Origin: Thermus kawarayensis JCM 12314
GTDB taxonomy: Bacteria > Deinococcota > Deinococci > Deinococcales > Thermaceae
DNA: 20,008 nucleotides
Assembly: GCA_001311545.1 (NCBI GenBank)
Contig: BBBL01000001.1
Coordinates: forward strand, 1 to 20,008
Reading direction: 5' to 3'
A model generated the notes under the pieces. It saw only the letters and a list, made by a program, of their open reading frames with translations. It had not been told where the DNA came from and did not search any database. Shown here piece by piece: positions 8,511 through 17,244 of the stretch; position 1 is the first letter of the stretch; each line of letters opens with the position of its first letter. The position numbers and the translations under genes were made by a program.

Positions 8511-9541
8511 CAGAGGAGGGCCCGCACCACCTCAAAGGCGATGAGGGCCAGGATCCCCACCTCCACCGCCTGGCTCCTCAGGTGGACCACTTCCTCGGTC
8601 ACCATCTCGTAGGTGGCCTCGAGGGCCCGGAGCTTTTCCTCCACGCTCCTTTCCAGCTCGTGGGCCCCGTAGAGCTCCAGGGCCGCCCGGTAGATCTTGG
8701 CGTAGAAGAGGTCCTCGGTGATGCGCAGGGCCCCCTCCATCCGGGCCTTGACGTCGGCGATCTCCGCATGCCGGGCCATGAGGCGGCGGCGGAGGCGCTG
8801 AAGCCTCCCGTAGCCCCAAAGCCCCCGTTGCCTCAGCACCTGGGGCACCAGCTCCAGTTCCTCCGTGAGCACCCGGTCGTAGTAGGAGAGTTCCAAGAGC
8901 TGGGCGTGGACGAACTCCACCAGGTCGGCCACGTCCCAGATCCCCTCGGAGTCCAGGATGAGGACCCGGTCAAACCCCAGAAGGGCCAGGTCCTCGGTGG
9001 AGTAGCTGTAGCGGTAGCGGCCCATCTCCTGCCGCACCTCGGTGGCGAACTCCTCCTTGGCCCCATCCAGAGGGGGGTGAGGTCCACCGGGGGGGCTGTG
9101 GGCCTTGGCACCCTCCAGGCCCAGGGCGTGGTAGACCACGAAATCCTCGCTCAGGCGCTTCTCCTCGGGGCGGAGGAGGGCCCCCTGGAGGTGGGGCTCC
9201 AGGGCGGCGAGCTCGGCCAGGAAGAAGCCTTCCCAGAAGGGGAGCTCGGGGATCCTTAGCCCTTTCTCCAGGAACGACTCCCAGGGCACCCGCTCCCCCA
9301 GGTGGATACGGAGGGAGAGGGAGACCACGCCGAACTCGTAAAGCCTGGCGGTGAGGAGGCCCGAGACCCCCTCCACGCTCCTCACCCCCAGCTCCAGCTC
9401 CGCCGGGGGGTTCTGGAAGCGCACCGCGCCCAGCCTCGGCCGGGAGAGGCGGAGGCGGGGGGTGGCGAGGCGGCTTAGATCTATCTCGTCCGCCAGGTCA
9501 AAGAGGCGGTAGAGGGCGATGTGGGGCGAGAGGAGGTTCAT
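8510..9541 (-). CDS. Probable DUF155/RMD1-YagE-like protein with C-terminal membrane anchor, 343 aa
   Basis: Function unknown. Seen: a soluble N-terminal half ([42 protein letters not shown]) and a helical C-terminal half with alternating acidic and basic residues ([55 protein letters not shown]), ending in a hydrophobic tail [19 protein letters not shown]. This architecture, with one tail-anchor helix after a long coiled coil, resembles the DUF155 (RMD1/RMND1/YagE) family; the assignment is from memory of the family pattern and is moderate. Start ATG 9541 overlaps the rdgB stop as ATGA. The frame stays open, but residues around 9061-9095 read oddly ([16 protein letters not shown]). Removing a base in the G run at 9089-9095 and adding one at 9061-9064 gives [16 protein letters not shown], so a compensating pair of sequence errors is likely. 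Confidence 0.6.
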   Translation of the reverse strand: MNLLSPHIALYRLFDLADEIDLSRLATPRLRLSRPRLGAVRFQNPPAELELGVRSVEGVSGLLTARLYEFGVVSLSLRIHLGERVPWESFLEKGLRIPELPFWEGFFLAELAALEPHLQGALLRPEEKRLSEDFVVYHALGLEGAKAHSPPGGPHPPLDGAKEEFATEVRQEMGRYRYSYSTEDLALLGFDRVLILDSEGIWDVADLVEFVHAQLLELSYYDRVLTEELELVPQVLRQRGLWGYGRLQRLRRRLMARHAEIADVKARMEGALRITEDLFYAKIYRAALELYGAHELERSVEEKLRALEATYEMVTEEVVHLRSQAVEVGILALIAFEVVRALL

Positions 9542-10147
9542 TCCAGCCTGGAGATCTCCCGGGGAGGAGGCCCGTTCTTGTAGGCCTCCAGGAGGGCCTT
9601 AAGCGCCCTTCCCCGGTGGGAGTAGCGGGCCTTTTCCTCCAGGGTCATCTCCGCGAAGGTCTTGCCCGCCTCGGGCACGTAGAAGAGGGGGTCGTAGCCG
9701 AAGCCGCCTTCCCCCCGGGGGGCCTCGAGGATCACCCCCTCCACGCTTCCCTCGTAGGCCTCGGCGTGCCCGTCAGTAGGCCAGGACCAAGACGGCCACG
9801 AACCGCGCCTTCCGCTCCTCCCCTTTGAGGTAGCGCATCCTCTCCAGGAGGAAGACGTTCCGCTCCCGGTCCGTCTCCCTCCCCCCGTAGCGGGCGGAGT
9901 AGACCCCGGGCTCGCCGCCCAGGGCGGGGACCTCGAGGCCCGAGTCGTCGGCCAGGGCGGGAAGCCCCGTGGCCTTGGCCACGTGGGCGGCCTTGAGGAG
10001 GGCGTTTTCCAGGAAGGTGGCCCCTTCCTCCTTGGGCATGCGCAAGGGGAAGTCCGCCAGGGAGAGGAGGGTCCAGCCCAAGGGCTTTAGGCCCTCCTGG
10101 AGCTCCCGTACCTTCCCGGGGTTGGAGGTGGCCAGGACGAGGCGCAT
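9538..10147 (-). CDS. rdgB: RdgB/HAM1 non-canonical purine NTP pyrophosphatase, about 203 aa (one frameshift)
   Basis: House-cleaning enzyme hydrolysing dITP, ITP and XTP to monophosphates so that deaminated purines are not incorporated into nucleic acid. Seen: N-terminal [13 protein letters not shown], catalytic loop [26 protein letters not shown], then [20 protein letters not shown] and the C-terminal YSHRGRAL signature. The frame breaks near 9774-9777 after AVLVLAY; either two bases are missing (giving YPDG, the form I expect) or one is extra. The remaining C-terminal part is intact. Start ATG 10147 lies 3 bases after the LOG stop, and the stop overlaps the next start as ATGA, so this is a tight operon with murI and the LOG gene. 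Confidence 0.93.
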
Positions 10148-10150
10148 CCT

Positions 10151-10793
10151 CTAGGATACCGCCTTCAGGGCGGCCACCACCTCCTCGGGGGTGTCCAGGG
10201 GGGTGAGGAGGTGGAGGTCCTTGGGGTCTATGGCCCCCGGTCCCTGAGGAAGGCCATCCAGGAGAGGAGGCCCTCCCAGTACCCCCGGTCCAGGGCGAAG
10301 ACGGGGAAGGGGTGGACCTTCTCCGTCTGGATGAGGACCAGGACCTCGGTGAGCTCGTCCAGGGTGCCCAGGCCCCCGGGCAGGAAGACGAAGCCCACGG
10401 CGTAGCGCACGAAGAGCACCTTGCGCACGAAGAAGTAGCGCAAGGAGAGGGCGTGGGTCTGGTAGGGGTTGGGTTTTTGCTCGTGGGGAAGTTCAATGTT
10501 GAGGCCCACGCTCACTCCTCCCGCCTCGTAAGCCCCCCGGTTCACCGCCTCCATGACCCCGGGGCCGCCCCCCGTGACCACCCCGAAGCCCGCCTCGGCC
10601 AGGGCCTTCCCCAGGCGGTAGCCAGGGCGTAGGCCGGGTGGCCTTCCAGGAAGCGGGCCGAGCCGAAGACCGAGACCAGGGGCACCTTCACCTCCGAGAG
10701 GGCCTCAAAGCCCTCCACGAACTCCGCCAGGATGCGGAAAAGCCGCCAGCTGTCCCCGTGGTGGAGCTGGTCAATGAGGGGCTTCTTGGGCAT
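10151..10793 (-). CDS. LOG-family Rossmann nucleotide-binding protein, about 214 aa (two frameshifts)
   Basis: Member of the LOG / lysine-decarboxylase-like family (cytokinin riboside 5'-monophosphate phosphoribohydrolase fold). Seen: VSVFGSARF near residue 41, GFGVVTGGGPGVMEAVNRGAYEAGG, and the signature PGGLGTLDEL (PGGxGTxxE), the usual nucleotide-binding and catalytic motif. Breaks: 10622-10623 (one G missing, restoring ALGYRLGKALAEAGFG) and 10234-10238 (one G missing, restoring AIDPKDLHLLTPLDTPEEVVAALKAVS before the stop). Repair gives 214 residues, a normal length. Known: LOG proteins cleave AMP-type ribosides to a free base and ribose 5-phosphate; the bacterial substrate is often unproven. 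Thermus proteins of this group have been crystallised as 'lysine decarboxylase-like', a misleading name. It is separated from murI by a hairpin repeat. Confidence 0.88.
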
Positions 10794-10804
10794 GGCCCCA
10801 GCTT

Positions 10805-10847
10805 AATACCATCCCATACTGGCTTGGGCCAGCATGGGGTGGTATTA
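10805..10847 (-). terminator. Stop-codon-linked palindromic hairpin, copy B (after murI)
   Basis: Arms 10805-10823 and 10828-10846 pair over 19 positions with one mismatch and one wobble, closing on a 4-base loop (CCAA on the transcribed strand). On the minus strand the murI stop TAA runs straight into it: TAATACCACCCCATGCTGGC. The longest of the three copies. The LOG start codon is only 11 bases beyond the far arm, and no U tract follows, so it may reduce read-through or set a 3' end inside the operon and not fully end transcription. Confidence 0.7.
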
Positions 10848-11618
10848 GAGCTCCTCCAGGCTCACCCGCCTGAGGTCCTCCACCCTCTCTCCCAGGCGCT
10901 CCGCCAGGGCCCGGTAGCTCTCCGGGTCCCCGGTCACGTAGTGGACCACCCGCCCCGTTCCCTCGGGGTTTAAAAGGCCCTCCCTTTCCAAGGCCCGGGC
11001 CACTCGCCGGGCCGTGGCCTCGGCGGAGTCAATGAGGCGTACCCCGGGGAGGACCCGGGCCAGGGTGTTCTTCAGGAAGGGGTAGTGGGTGCACCCCAGG
11101 ATGAGGGCCTCGAGGTCCTTGGGGGCCTCCTCCAGGTAGTGCCGGGCCACCAGGAGGGCCACCGGGTCGTCCCAGAGCCCCTCCTCCACCAGGGGCACGA
11201 AGAGGGGGCAGGCCTTGGCCCAGGCCAGGTCCAGGTGGCGCTCGTAGGCCCGGCTTTCCACCGTGGCCTGGGTGCCGATGAGGCCCACCTTCCCGTAGGC
11301 CCTCGCCTCCTCCGCCGCGGGTTCCAGGACCCCGAAGACGGGCACGGAAAGGTCCTCGGCCAGGTCGGGGAGGGCGGCGGAGCTCGCCGTGTTGCAGGCC
11401 ACCACGATGGCCTTCACCCCTTCCCTGAGGAGAAACCCCGCGATCTCCCAGGCGAAGCGCCGCACCATGGGGAGGGGCTTGCCCCCGTAGGGGACGCGGG
11501 CGGTGTCGCCGAAATAGAGGAAATCCTCCCGGGGGAGGGCCTTCCGCAGGGCGGAAAGCACCGTGAGCCCCCCCACTCCCGAATCAAAGACGCCGATGGG
11601 CCTTCCCCGGTCCTTCAC
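10845..11618 (-). CDS. murI: Glutamate racemase, 257 aa
   Basis: Cofactor-independent racemase making D-glutamate for peptidoglycan in the cytoplasm. Seen: intact frame; [14 protein letters not shown] with D12 and S13, [11 protein letters not shown], the first catalytic cysteine C75 in [18 protein letters not shown], and the second catalytic cysteine C176 with H178 in LGCTHYPF. Length is normal for the family. The start is GTG at 11618. Two ATG codons lie just upstream but out of frame, and a TATGAT box ends 8 bases before the GTG, so the message is probably leaderless, which is common in Thermus and Deinococcus. It is divergent from metK across an 83-base spacer, and its stop is built into the hairpin that precedes the LOG gene. 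Confidence 0.96.
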   Translation of the reverse strand: MKDRGRPIGVFDSGVGGLTVLSALRKALPREDFLYFGDTARVPYGGKPLPMVRRFAWEIAGFLLREGVKAIVVACNTASSAALPDLAEDLSVPVFGVLEPAAEEARAYGKVGLIGTQATVESRAYERHLDLAWAKACPLFVPLVEEGLWDDPVALLVARHYLEEAPKDLEALILGCTHYPFLKNTLARVLPGVRLIDSAEATARRVARALEREGLLNPEGTGRVVHYVTGDPESYRALAERLGERVEDLRRVSLEEL

Positions 11619-11626
11619 GGCCCGCC

Positions 11627-11632
11627 ATCATA
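11627..11632 (-). promoter_or_regulatory. Probable -10 box for murI
   Basis: TATGAT on the minus strand, one mismatch from TATAAT. The predicted transcription start, about 7 bases downstream, falls at or next to the murI GTG, implying a leaderless transcript. No convincing -35 hexamer is visible 16-18 bases upstream. Confidence 0.45.
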
Positions 11633-11634
11633 CC

Positions 11635-11661
11635 TGGACGGAAAAGGGGGGGTGCTATACT
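11635..11661 (+). promoter_or_regulatory. Probable metK promoter
   Basis: -10 box TATACT at 11656-11661 and a weak -35 TGGACG at 11635-11640 (four matches to TTGACA, 15-base spacing, rather short). The transcription start would be near 11668, giving a leader of about 34 bases that holds the hairpin and ribosome site. It overlaps the divergent murI promoter region, so the two genes share this 83-base control region. Confidence 0.5.
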
Positions 11662-11670
11662 ATCAGGGTT

Positions 11671-11696
11671 GCCCCGAGGGGGCGCAAAGGAGGTGC
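11671..11696 (+). promoter_or_regulatory. metK: metK leader hairpin and ribosome binding site
   Basis: GCCCC at 11671-11675 pairs with GGGGC at 11679-11683 around a GAG loop. The strong ribosome site AAAGGAGGTG follows (11687-11696) and places GGAGG 8 bases before TTG at 11702; this decides the metK start. The leader is too short for any SAM riboswitch class I know; the hairpin may simply protect the 5' end. Confidence 0.5.
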
Positions 11697-11701
11697 CTGC
11701 G

Positions 11702-12878
<1,177 letters not shown>

Positions 12879-12880
<2 letters not shown>

Positions 12881-12912
12881 TACCACCCCATGCGGGCCTA
12901 AGCCGCATGGGG
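12879..12912 (+). terminator. metK: Stop-codon-linked palindromic hairpin, copy C (after metK)
   Basis: Perfect 10-bp stem CCCCATGCGG (12886-12895) with CCGCATGGGG (12903-12912), 7-base loop. As in copies A and B, the TGA stop supplies the first bases of the motif (TGATACCACC). Together with the next hairpin it separates the convergent metK and GGDEF genes. Confidence 0.7.
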
Positions 12913-12930
12913 CCCCGGTAACGCAAAATC

Positions 12931-12953
12931 AGCTCCGGCTGTAGGCCGGGGCT
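12931..12953. terminator. Second hairpin between metK and the GGDEF gene
   Basis: AGCTCCGGC (12931-12939) pairs with GCCGGGGCT (12945-12953) over 9 positions with one T-G wobble, loop TGTAG. On the plus strand it is followed by TCCCTATTT, a weak U-containing tail, so it could terminate metK transcription; on the minus strand it lies 3 bases after the GGDEF stop, so it may serve both genes. Confidence 0.55.
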
Positions 12954-12956
12954 TCC

Positions 12957-14036
12957 CTATTTGGGGGCCGCCTCCACCCGGTTCTTCCCCCGGCGCTTGG
13001 CCCGGTAGAGGGCTTCGTCCGCCCGTTTGAGGAGGGAGAGGGGGGAGTCTGTGGGGCCCGCCTGGGCCACGCCGAAGCTGGCGGAGAGGCTTTCCACCGG
13101 GGGCACCTTGAGGAGGGCCACCTCCCGGCGCAGGCGCTCCGCCAGGCGGAGGGCTTGGGGGAGCTCGGTTTCGGGAAGGACCACGGCGAACTCCTCGCCC
13201 CCGAGGCGCACGGCCCGGTCGCTCTGGCGGAGGTGGTCCTCCAGGCACCGGGCCAAGGTCCGGAGCACCCGGTCCCCCACCTCGTGGCCGTGGGTGTCGT
13301 TCACCGCCTTGAAGCCGTCCAGGTCCAGGAGGATGAGGGAGAGGGGACGGCCGTAGCGCCAGAGGCGGAAAAGCTCCCTTTCCAAAATGATCTCTAGATA
13401 GCGGCGGTTTCTGAGCCGGTGAGAAAGTCGGTGTAGGCGTCCAGCTGGGCCTCCAGATACCCTTCCTTCAGGCGCACCAGCAGGTAGAGGAGGCCCACGT
13501 AGGCCAGGTTGGCCCCGAAGAACTGGGCCAGGGCGTTCCAGTGGACGGGCTGGAAGGGGTTGCGCATGAGGCCAAGAAGGGTCACGAGAAGGAGGGTGAG
13601 GAGGTAGAGGAAGGCCAGGCGCACCGCCCTTTTGGCGGGGAAGAAGAGGTAGCTGGAGAAGTAAAAGAAGGGTACCCAGTAGGCGGCGGGGGAGAGGCCC
13701 AGGGGGTTGGGCTTGAAGAGGAGCTGGTAGGTCAGGGTGGAAAGGAGGTACAAGGCGATGAGGCGTGGGTGCCGGGGATCACCCACCGGGCCGAGGGGGG
13801 AAAGCGCCAAAGAAGAAGGGCGAAGGCGAGAAAGCCAGGGCCATGGGGACCAGGAAGGTCCGGTCCACAGGGTCCAGGCCCCCTGACCTCGAGGCCCAGT
13901 AGGCCACCCCCGCCAGGAGGCTTCCCAGGGGCAGAAGCCAGAGGGCCATCTGCCGCCGCACCGGGTTCAGGGGGTCCAGGAGCTCCAGGGTGGGGTGCAA
14001 GTTGGGACCAGTATAACGCCCCTTGAAGGAGGCCAT
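12957..14036 (-). CDS. Membrane-bound GGDEF diguanylate cyclase, about 360 aa (three frameshifts)
   Basis: Predicted to make cyclic di-GMP from two GTP. Seen: N-terminal membrane region with about five or six hydrophobic helices (MALWLLPLGSLLAGVAYWAS, FLVPMALAFLAFALLLW, LIALYLLSTLTYQLLF, AFLYLLTLLLVTLLGL, NLAYVGLLYLLV), then the catalytic domain: DFLTGLRNRRYLE, LDLDGFKAVNDTHGHEVGD and the active-site loop RLGGEEFAVVLP. An inhibitory-site RxxD (RQSD) stands five residues before GGEEF, so product feedback is likely. No sensor domain other than the membrane part. Breaks: 13829-13832, 13807-13808 and 13416-13417, each one missing base; repair gives 360 residues. The start is uncertain: ATG 14036 is used, but the best ribosome site (AAGGAGG) lies about 20 bases upstream of it. 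It follows speA by 56 bases. Confidence 0.88.
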
Positions 14037-14059
14037 GGCCCCATCCTGCCACGGGCCTC

Positions 14060-14080
14060 CTTAACCGGGCCTTAACGGGC
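14060..14080. repeat. Direct repeat with 11-base period upstream of the GGDEF gene
   Basis: CTTAAC at 14060-14065 is repeated at 14071-14076, each followed by a GGGC element. An 11-base period places both copies on the same helix face, as in binding sites of OmpR/PhoB-type regulators. Against this, the first copy contains the complement of a ribosome-site-like AAGGAGG for the minus-strand gene, so it may be partly coincidental. Confidence 0.3.
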
Positions 14081-14092
14081 TAGGGCGGGGGC

Positions 14093-15977
14093 TTAGTCCT
14101 CCAGGTAGGTGTACCCCTGGAGCTCCCGAGCGTAGCGCTCCAGGAAGGCCCCCTTTTCCGCCGGGGAGAGGCGGCTTTGCCGCACCAGGCGCTCCACCCC
14201 GAGGGTGAGCTCCCGGGCGGCGAAGCCCATCTTCTCTATGACCTTCTCGCGGTCTCCCCGGGCACGAAGCGCTCTATGGCGAAGCCTTCCTCGTCCACCC
14301 TCACGTGGGCCTCCCCCACCTGGCCGAAGAGGTTGTGGTTGCTCCCCAAGACGTCCTGGTAAGCCCCCACCAGGAAGACCCCCAGGTAGTAGGACTCCCC
14401 CGGGCGCACGGGGTGCACGGGAAGGGTCTGGCGCACGTCGTGCAGATCAATGAAGCGGTCAATCTTCCCGTCGGAGTCGCAGGAGATGTCCACCAGGGTG
14501 GCCTGACGGGTAGGGGGTTCGTGGAGACGGCTTAGGGGCACGATGGGGAAGAGCTGGTGGATGGCCCAGGCGTCGGGAAGGCTCTGGAAGATGGAAAAGT
14601 TGCACACCAGCTTGTCGGCCAGGAGCTTCTCCAGATCCTCAAACTCGTCGGGGGCGTAGGGCAGTTCCCGCACCAGGGCGTAGACCTTGCGGGCGATGTG
14701 GTAGAAGATCTCCTCCGCCAGGGCCCGGTCCTTCAGGGAAACCAGGCCCAGGTCGTAGAGGGTCTGGAGGGTCTCCTTGTCGGCGTAGGCGTCGTGGTAG
14801 ACCTCGCGGAAGTTCTTGGGGCCGAGGCTTTGCAGGCTTTCCCAGAGCTCCTTGACCAGGGGGTGGGCCTCCTCCGGGGGGGTGTGGGCCTCCTCTCCCC
14901 GGGCGGGGTGATGACGTCAATGACCTCCAGGACCAGGACCTCGTGGTAGGCGGTGATGGCCCGGCCCGACTCGGTGACCAGGATGGGATGGGGTTCCCCG
15001 TGCCCCTCCACCACCTCCTTGGTCACGTAGACCAGGTCCTCGGCGTACTCCGGGAGGGTGTAGTTGGCGGAAGCGTAGAAGTTGGTCTTGGAACCGTCGT
15101 AGTCCACGGCCAGACCCCCGCCCAGGTTGAGGTAGCGGAGGGGGCCCCGAGCTTCCTGAGCTGCACGTAGGTCTGGGCCGCCTCCCGCACCGCCGCCTTG
15201 ATCTTGCGGATGTCCGTCACCTGGCTGCCGATGTGGGCGTGGACCATGACCAGGGCGTCCAAGAGGTCCGCCTCCTTCAGGATCTCCACCGCCCGCACGA
15301 TCTCCGGGGTGGTGAGGCCGAACTTGGCGTTCTCCCCTCCCGAGGCCTCCCACTGCCCCGCCCCCTTGGCCTTGAGCTTGTAGCGGAGGCCCAAGAGGGG
15401 CTTGACCCCGAGCTCTTGGGAGAGGCGGACCACCCGGGGCAGCTCGGCGAACTTCTCCAGGGTGAGGACCACGTTGCGGCCGAGCTTCCTTCCCATGAGG
15501 CCAGGCGGATGAAGTCGTCGTCCTTGAAGCCGTTGGTGGTGATGAGGCCTCCTCGGAGAGGTCCTGGGCCAGGATGAGGCCAGCTCGGCCTTGCTGCCCG
15601 CCTCGAGGCCAAAGTGGTAGGCCTTCCCCGCCTTGGCCACCGTCTCCAGCACCAGGCGGCGCTGGTTCACCTTCACCGGGTAGACCCCCCGGTAGGTGCC
15701 CCGGTAACCGTATTTCTCCATGGCCCTGCGGAAGGCCTCGTTGAGTTCCTGCACCCGGGCCTCGAGGATCTGGGGGAAGCGGAGGACCAAAGGCAGCGGC
15801 CTCCCCTCGTCCCTCAGGGCCTCCACGATCTCCAGAAGGGAGGCGGCGGGGCCTTGGGGGCCAGCGGGGTGACCTCCATCTCCCGTCCCGCCCGATGCGG
15901 AAAAACCCGGCACTCCAGTGGGGCACCAGGTAGATCTCCTCTGCCTCCTTGGGGGTAAAGCGCCTGGCCGTTCGCAA
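14093..15977 (-). CDS. speA: Biosynthetic arginine decarboxylase, about 630 aa (eight frameshifts)
   Basis: PLP enzyme converting arginine to agmatine, the first step of polyamine synthesis. In T. thermophilus agmatine is aminopropylated before urea removal, leading to long and branched polyamines. Seen after repair: TARRFTPKEAEEIYLVPHWSAGF, GVYPVKVNQ with the PLP-binding lysine, EAGSKAELALILAQ, AHIGSQVTDI, YLNLGGGLAVDYDGS, ILVTESGRAITAYHEVLV, the active-site CDSDGKIDRF, YYLGVFLVGAYQDVLGSNHNLFG and C-terminal LQGYTYLED. Breaks near 15882-15884, 15842-15843, 15578-15579, 15546-15547, 15499-15500, 15140-15144, 14893-14896 and 14248-14250 are all one missing base; eight added bases give exactly 630 residues, the family length. 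The start is TTG 15977, nine bases after GGAGGT, which sits just after the DUF72 stop, implying coupling. Confidence 0.93.
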
Positions 15978-15993
15978 CCTGAGTCAACCTCCG

Positions 15994-16536
15994 CTATGAG
16001 TGTAGGGCGGATGGGCCCTCTTGGGAAGGGTGGCTTCGGTAGAGGTAGCCCTCACCTTCGGGGACCTCCTCCGGGTCCACCAGGTACAGGAAAGGCCCCC
16101 CGCCCTCGTTGACCAGGGCGTGGCCTCTGGCCCGGATGAGGGGGTGGAGCGGCCGGGGCGCTTGGAAGGCCAGGGGGACGGGGCCTACCTCTTCCAGCAC
16201 CTCCGAAAGCAGGTCCAGCCACCGGGCGAAGACCTCCGGCTCCACCTCGGGCACCAGGAGGCGGACTGCCCCCGCCCTGTCCCCGAAGCGGCGAAACCTT
16301 CTTAAGAAGCGCCTCAGGGTGCGCCGCTCCTCCCCGCTGGGGCGGAAGGTGAGGTGCTTGTGCCCCATCACGCTAAAGCGAAACCCCTCCGGGGCCAGGG
16401 CCCGGAGGCGGCTTATGGTCCTCACGTCCCCCACCCGGTGCCACCAGGAAAGCTCCACCGTGGGGAAGGCCTTGCGGTAGGCCCTGAACCCCCCGGGAAA
16501 GCCCCGGTAGCCCCTAAGCCCCTGGAGCAAGGCCAC
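15994..16536 (-). CDS. DUF72 (YecE)-like protein, 180 aa
   Basis: Function unknown; DUF72 proteins have a TIM-barrel-like fold. Seen: an N-terminal match to the DUF72 pattern, GYRGFPGGFRAYRKAFPTVELSWWHRVGDVRTISRLRALAPEGFRF, where FPTVEL and TPEGF-like APEGFRF are the usual landmarks, then a long basic helix (RRTLRRFLRRFRRF). It is short for the family (usually about 240 residues) and lacks the normal first strand (IGTSGW), so it may be a reduced member or start further upstream across an unseen frameshift. Starts GTG 16536 or TTG 16530 are both possible; GGGAGG at the end of the upstream hydrolase gene favours TTG. It overlaps that gene by about 20 bases and precedes speA by 16, indicating one operon. 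Confidence 0.65.
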   Translation of the reverse strand: MALLQGLRGYRGFPGGFRAYRKAFPTVELSWWHRVGDVRTISRLRALAPEGFRFSVMGHKHLTFRPSGEERRTLRRFLRRFRRFGDRAGAVRLLVPEVEPEVFARWLDLLSEVLEEVGPVPLAFQAPRPLHPLIRARGHALVNEGGGPFLYLVDPEEVPEGEGYLYRSHPSQEGPSALHS

Positions 16537-17239
16537 CCTCCCGCCAGGCTTCCAGGAAGGCCAGGCCCATGCGGGCCATGAGGGGGGTGATGGTGTGGCC
16601 CGCTCCCTCCTCCACGAAGCGGGCCAGGCGGCCTTCGGGGTAGTGGGGCCTTAGGGCCTCCACCGTTTTCTCCATGCGCTCCAGGGGGACGATGAGGTCC
16701 TTGGTGCCGTGGAGGTGAAGGAGGGGCACCCCCCCGTAGGCCTCCCCCTTGGTGGCGGGCGGGGCCTGGTAAAGGGCTTCCACCCGGGGATCGGTGAGCC
16801 GCTGCCCCTGGGGGAGCTTCATGGGAAAGCCCGACCCGATGAAGGCCAGGGCGGCCCTGGGGCGCAACCCCTCGGAGAGGAGGAGGTGGACCACGAAGGC
16901 CCCCAGGCTCCCCCCGGCGAGGAAAAGGGGGAGGCCGAAGCGCCTCTGGGCCGCCTCCGCCACCTTAAGGGCCTCCTCCTTGAAGCCCAGGGCCACCTGG
17001 TAGACCTCCTCCACGTAGCTCGGGCTTTTGGCCGAGGGAGGCTTCCCCTCCCGTTCCCCGTGCCGGGGGGCGTCAAAGGCGAGGAGGAGGAAGCCCCTTT
17101 GGGCGTAGCCGGGAAGGAGGGAAAGGATGTGCTCTTTGGAGCCTTGGAGGCCGTGGAGGAGGAGCAGGAGGGCCTGGGGGTTCTCCGGTACCTGGGCCAG
17201 AAGGGACAGGCCTTCCAGGGTGAAGCGTTCCTTGCGCAT
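16514..17239 (-). CDS. Alpha/beta hydrolase (esterase-like), 241 aa
   Basis: Cytoplasmic serine hydrolase of the alpha/beta fold. Seen: LLLLLHGLQGSKEHI (oxyanion region), the nucleophile elbow GGSLGAF with S111, acid D181 in HGTKDLIVPL and H215 in EGAGHT, a complete triad at normal spacing. No signal peptide. Intact frame, usual length. It resembles a T. thermophilus protein solved by structural genomics whose substrate was not established, so I call it esterase-like only. Start ATG 17239 lies 5 bases after the prs stop, with AAGGA overlapping it. The stop lies within the first codons of the DUF72 gene. Confidence 0.88.
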   Translation of the reverse strand: MRKERFTLEGLSLLAQVPENPQALLLLLHGLQGSKEHILSLLPGYAQRGFLLLAFDAPRHGEREGKPPSAKSPSYVEEVYQVALGFKEEALKVAEAAQRRFGLPLFLAGGSLGAFVVHLLLSEGLRPRAALAFIGSGFPMKLPQGQRLTDPRVEALYQAPPATKGEAYGGVPLLHLHGTKDLIVPLERMEKTVEALRPHYPEGRLARFVEEGAGHTITPLMARMGLAFLEAWREGGLAPGA

Positions 17240-17244
17240 GGTCC

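Noticed and set aside
11662..11701. SAM riboswitch in the metK leader
   Set aside because: The leader is about 34 bases with one small hairpin, too short for any SAM-binding class I know.
12898..13248. Proline/glycine-rich minus-strand frame overlapping the GGDEF gene
   Set aside because: It is the shifted frame of the GGDEF domain; composition is low-complexity and the GGEEF frame carries all motifs.
14093..15977. speA, prs, mutS2 and others as pseudogenes
   Set aside because: Every break is a single-base change at a short run, all active-site motifs survive, and repaired lengths match the families exactly.
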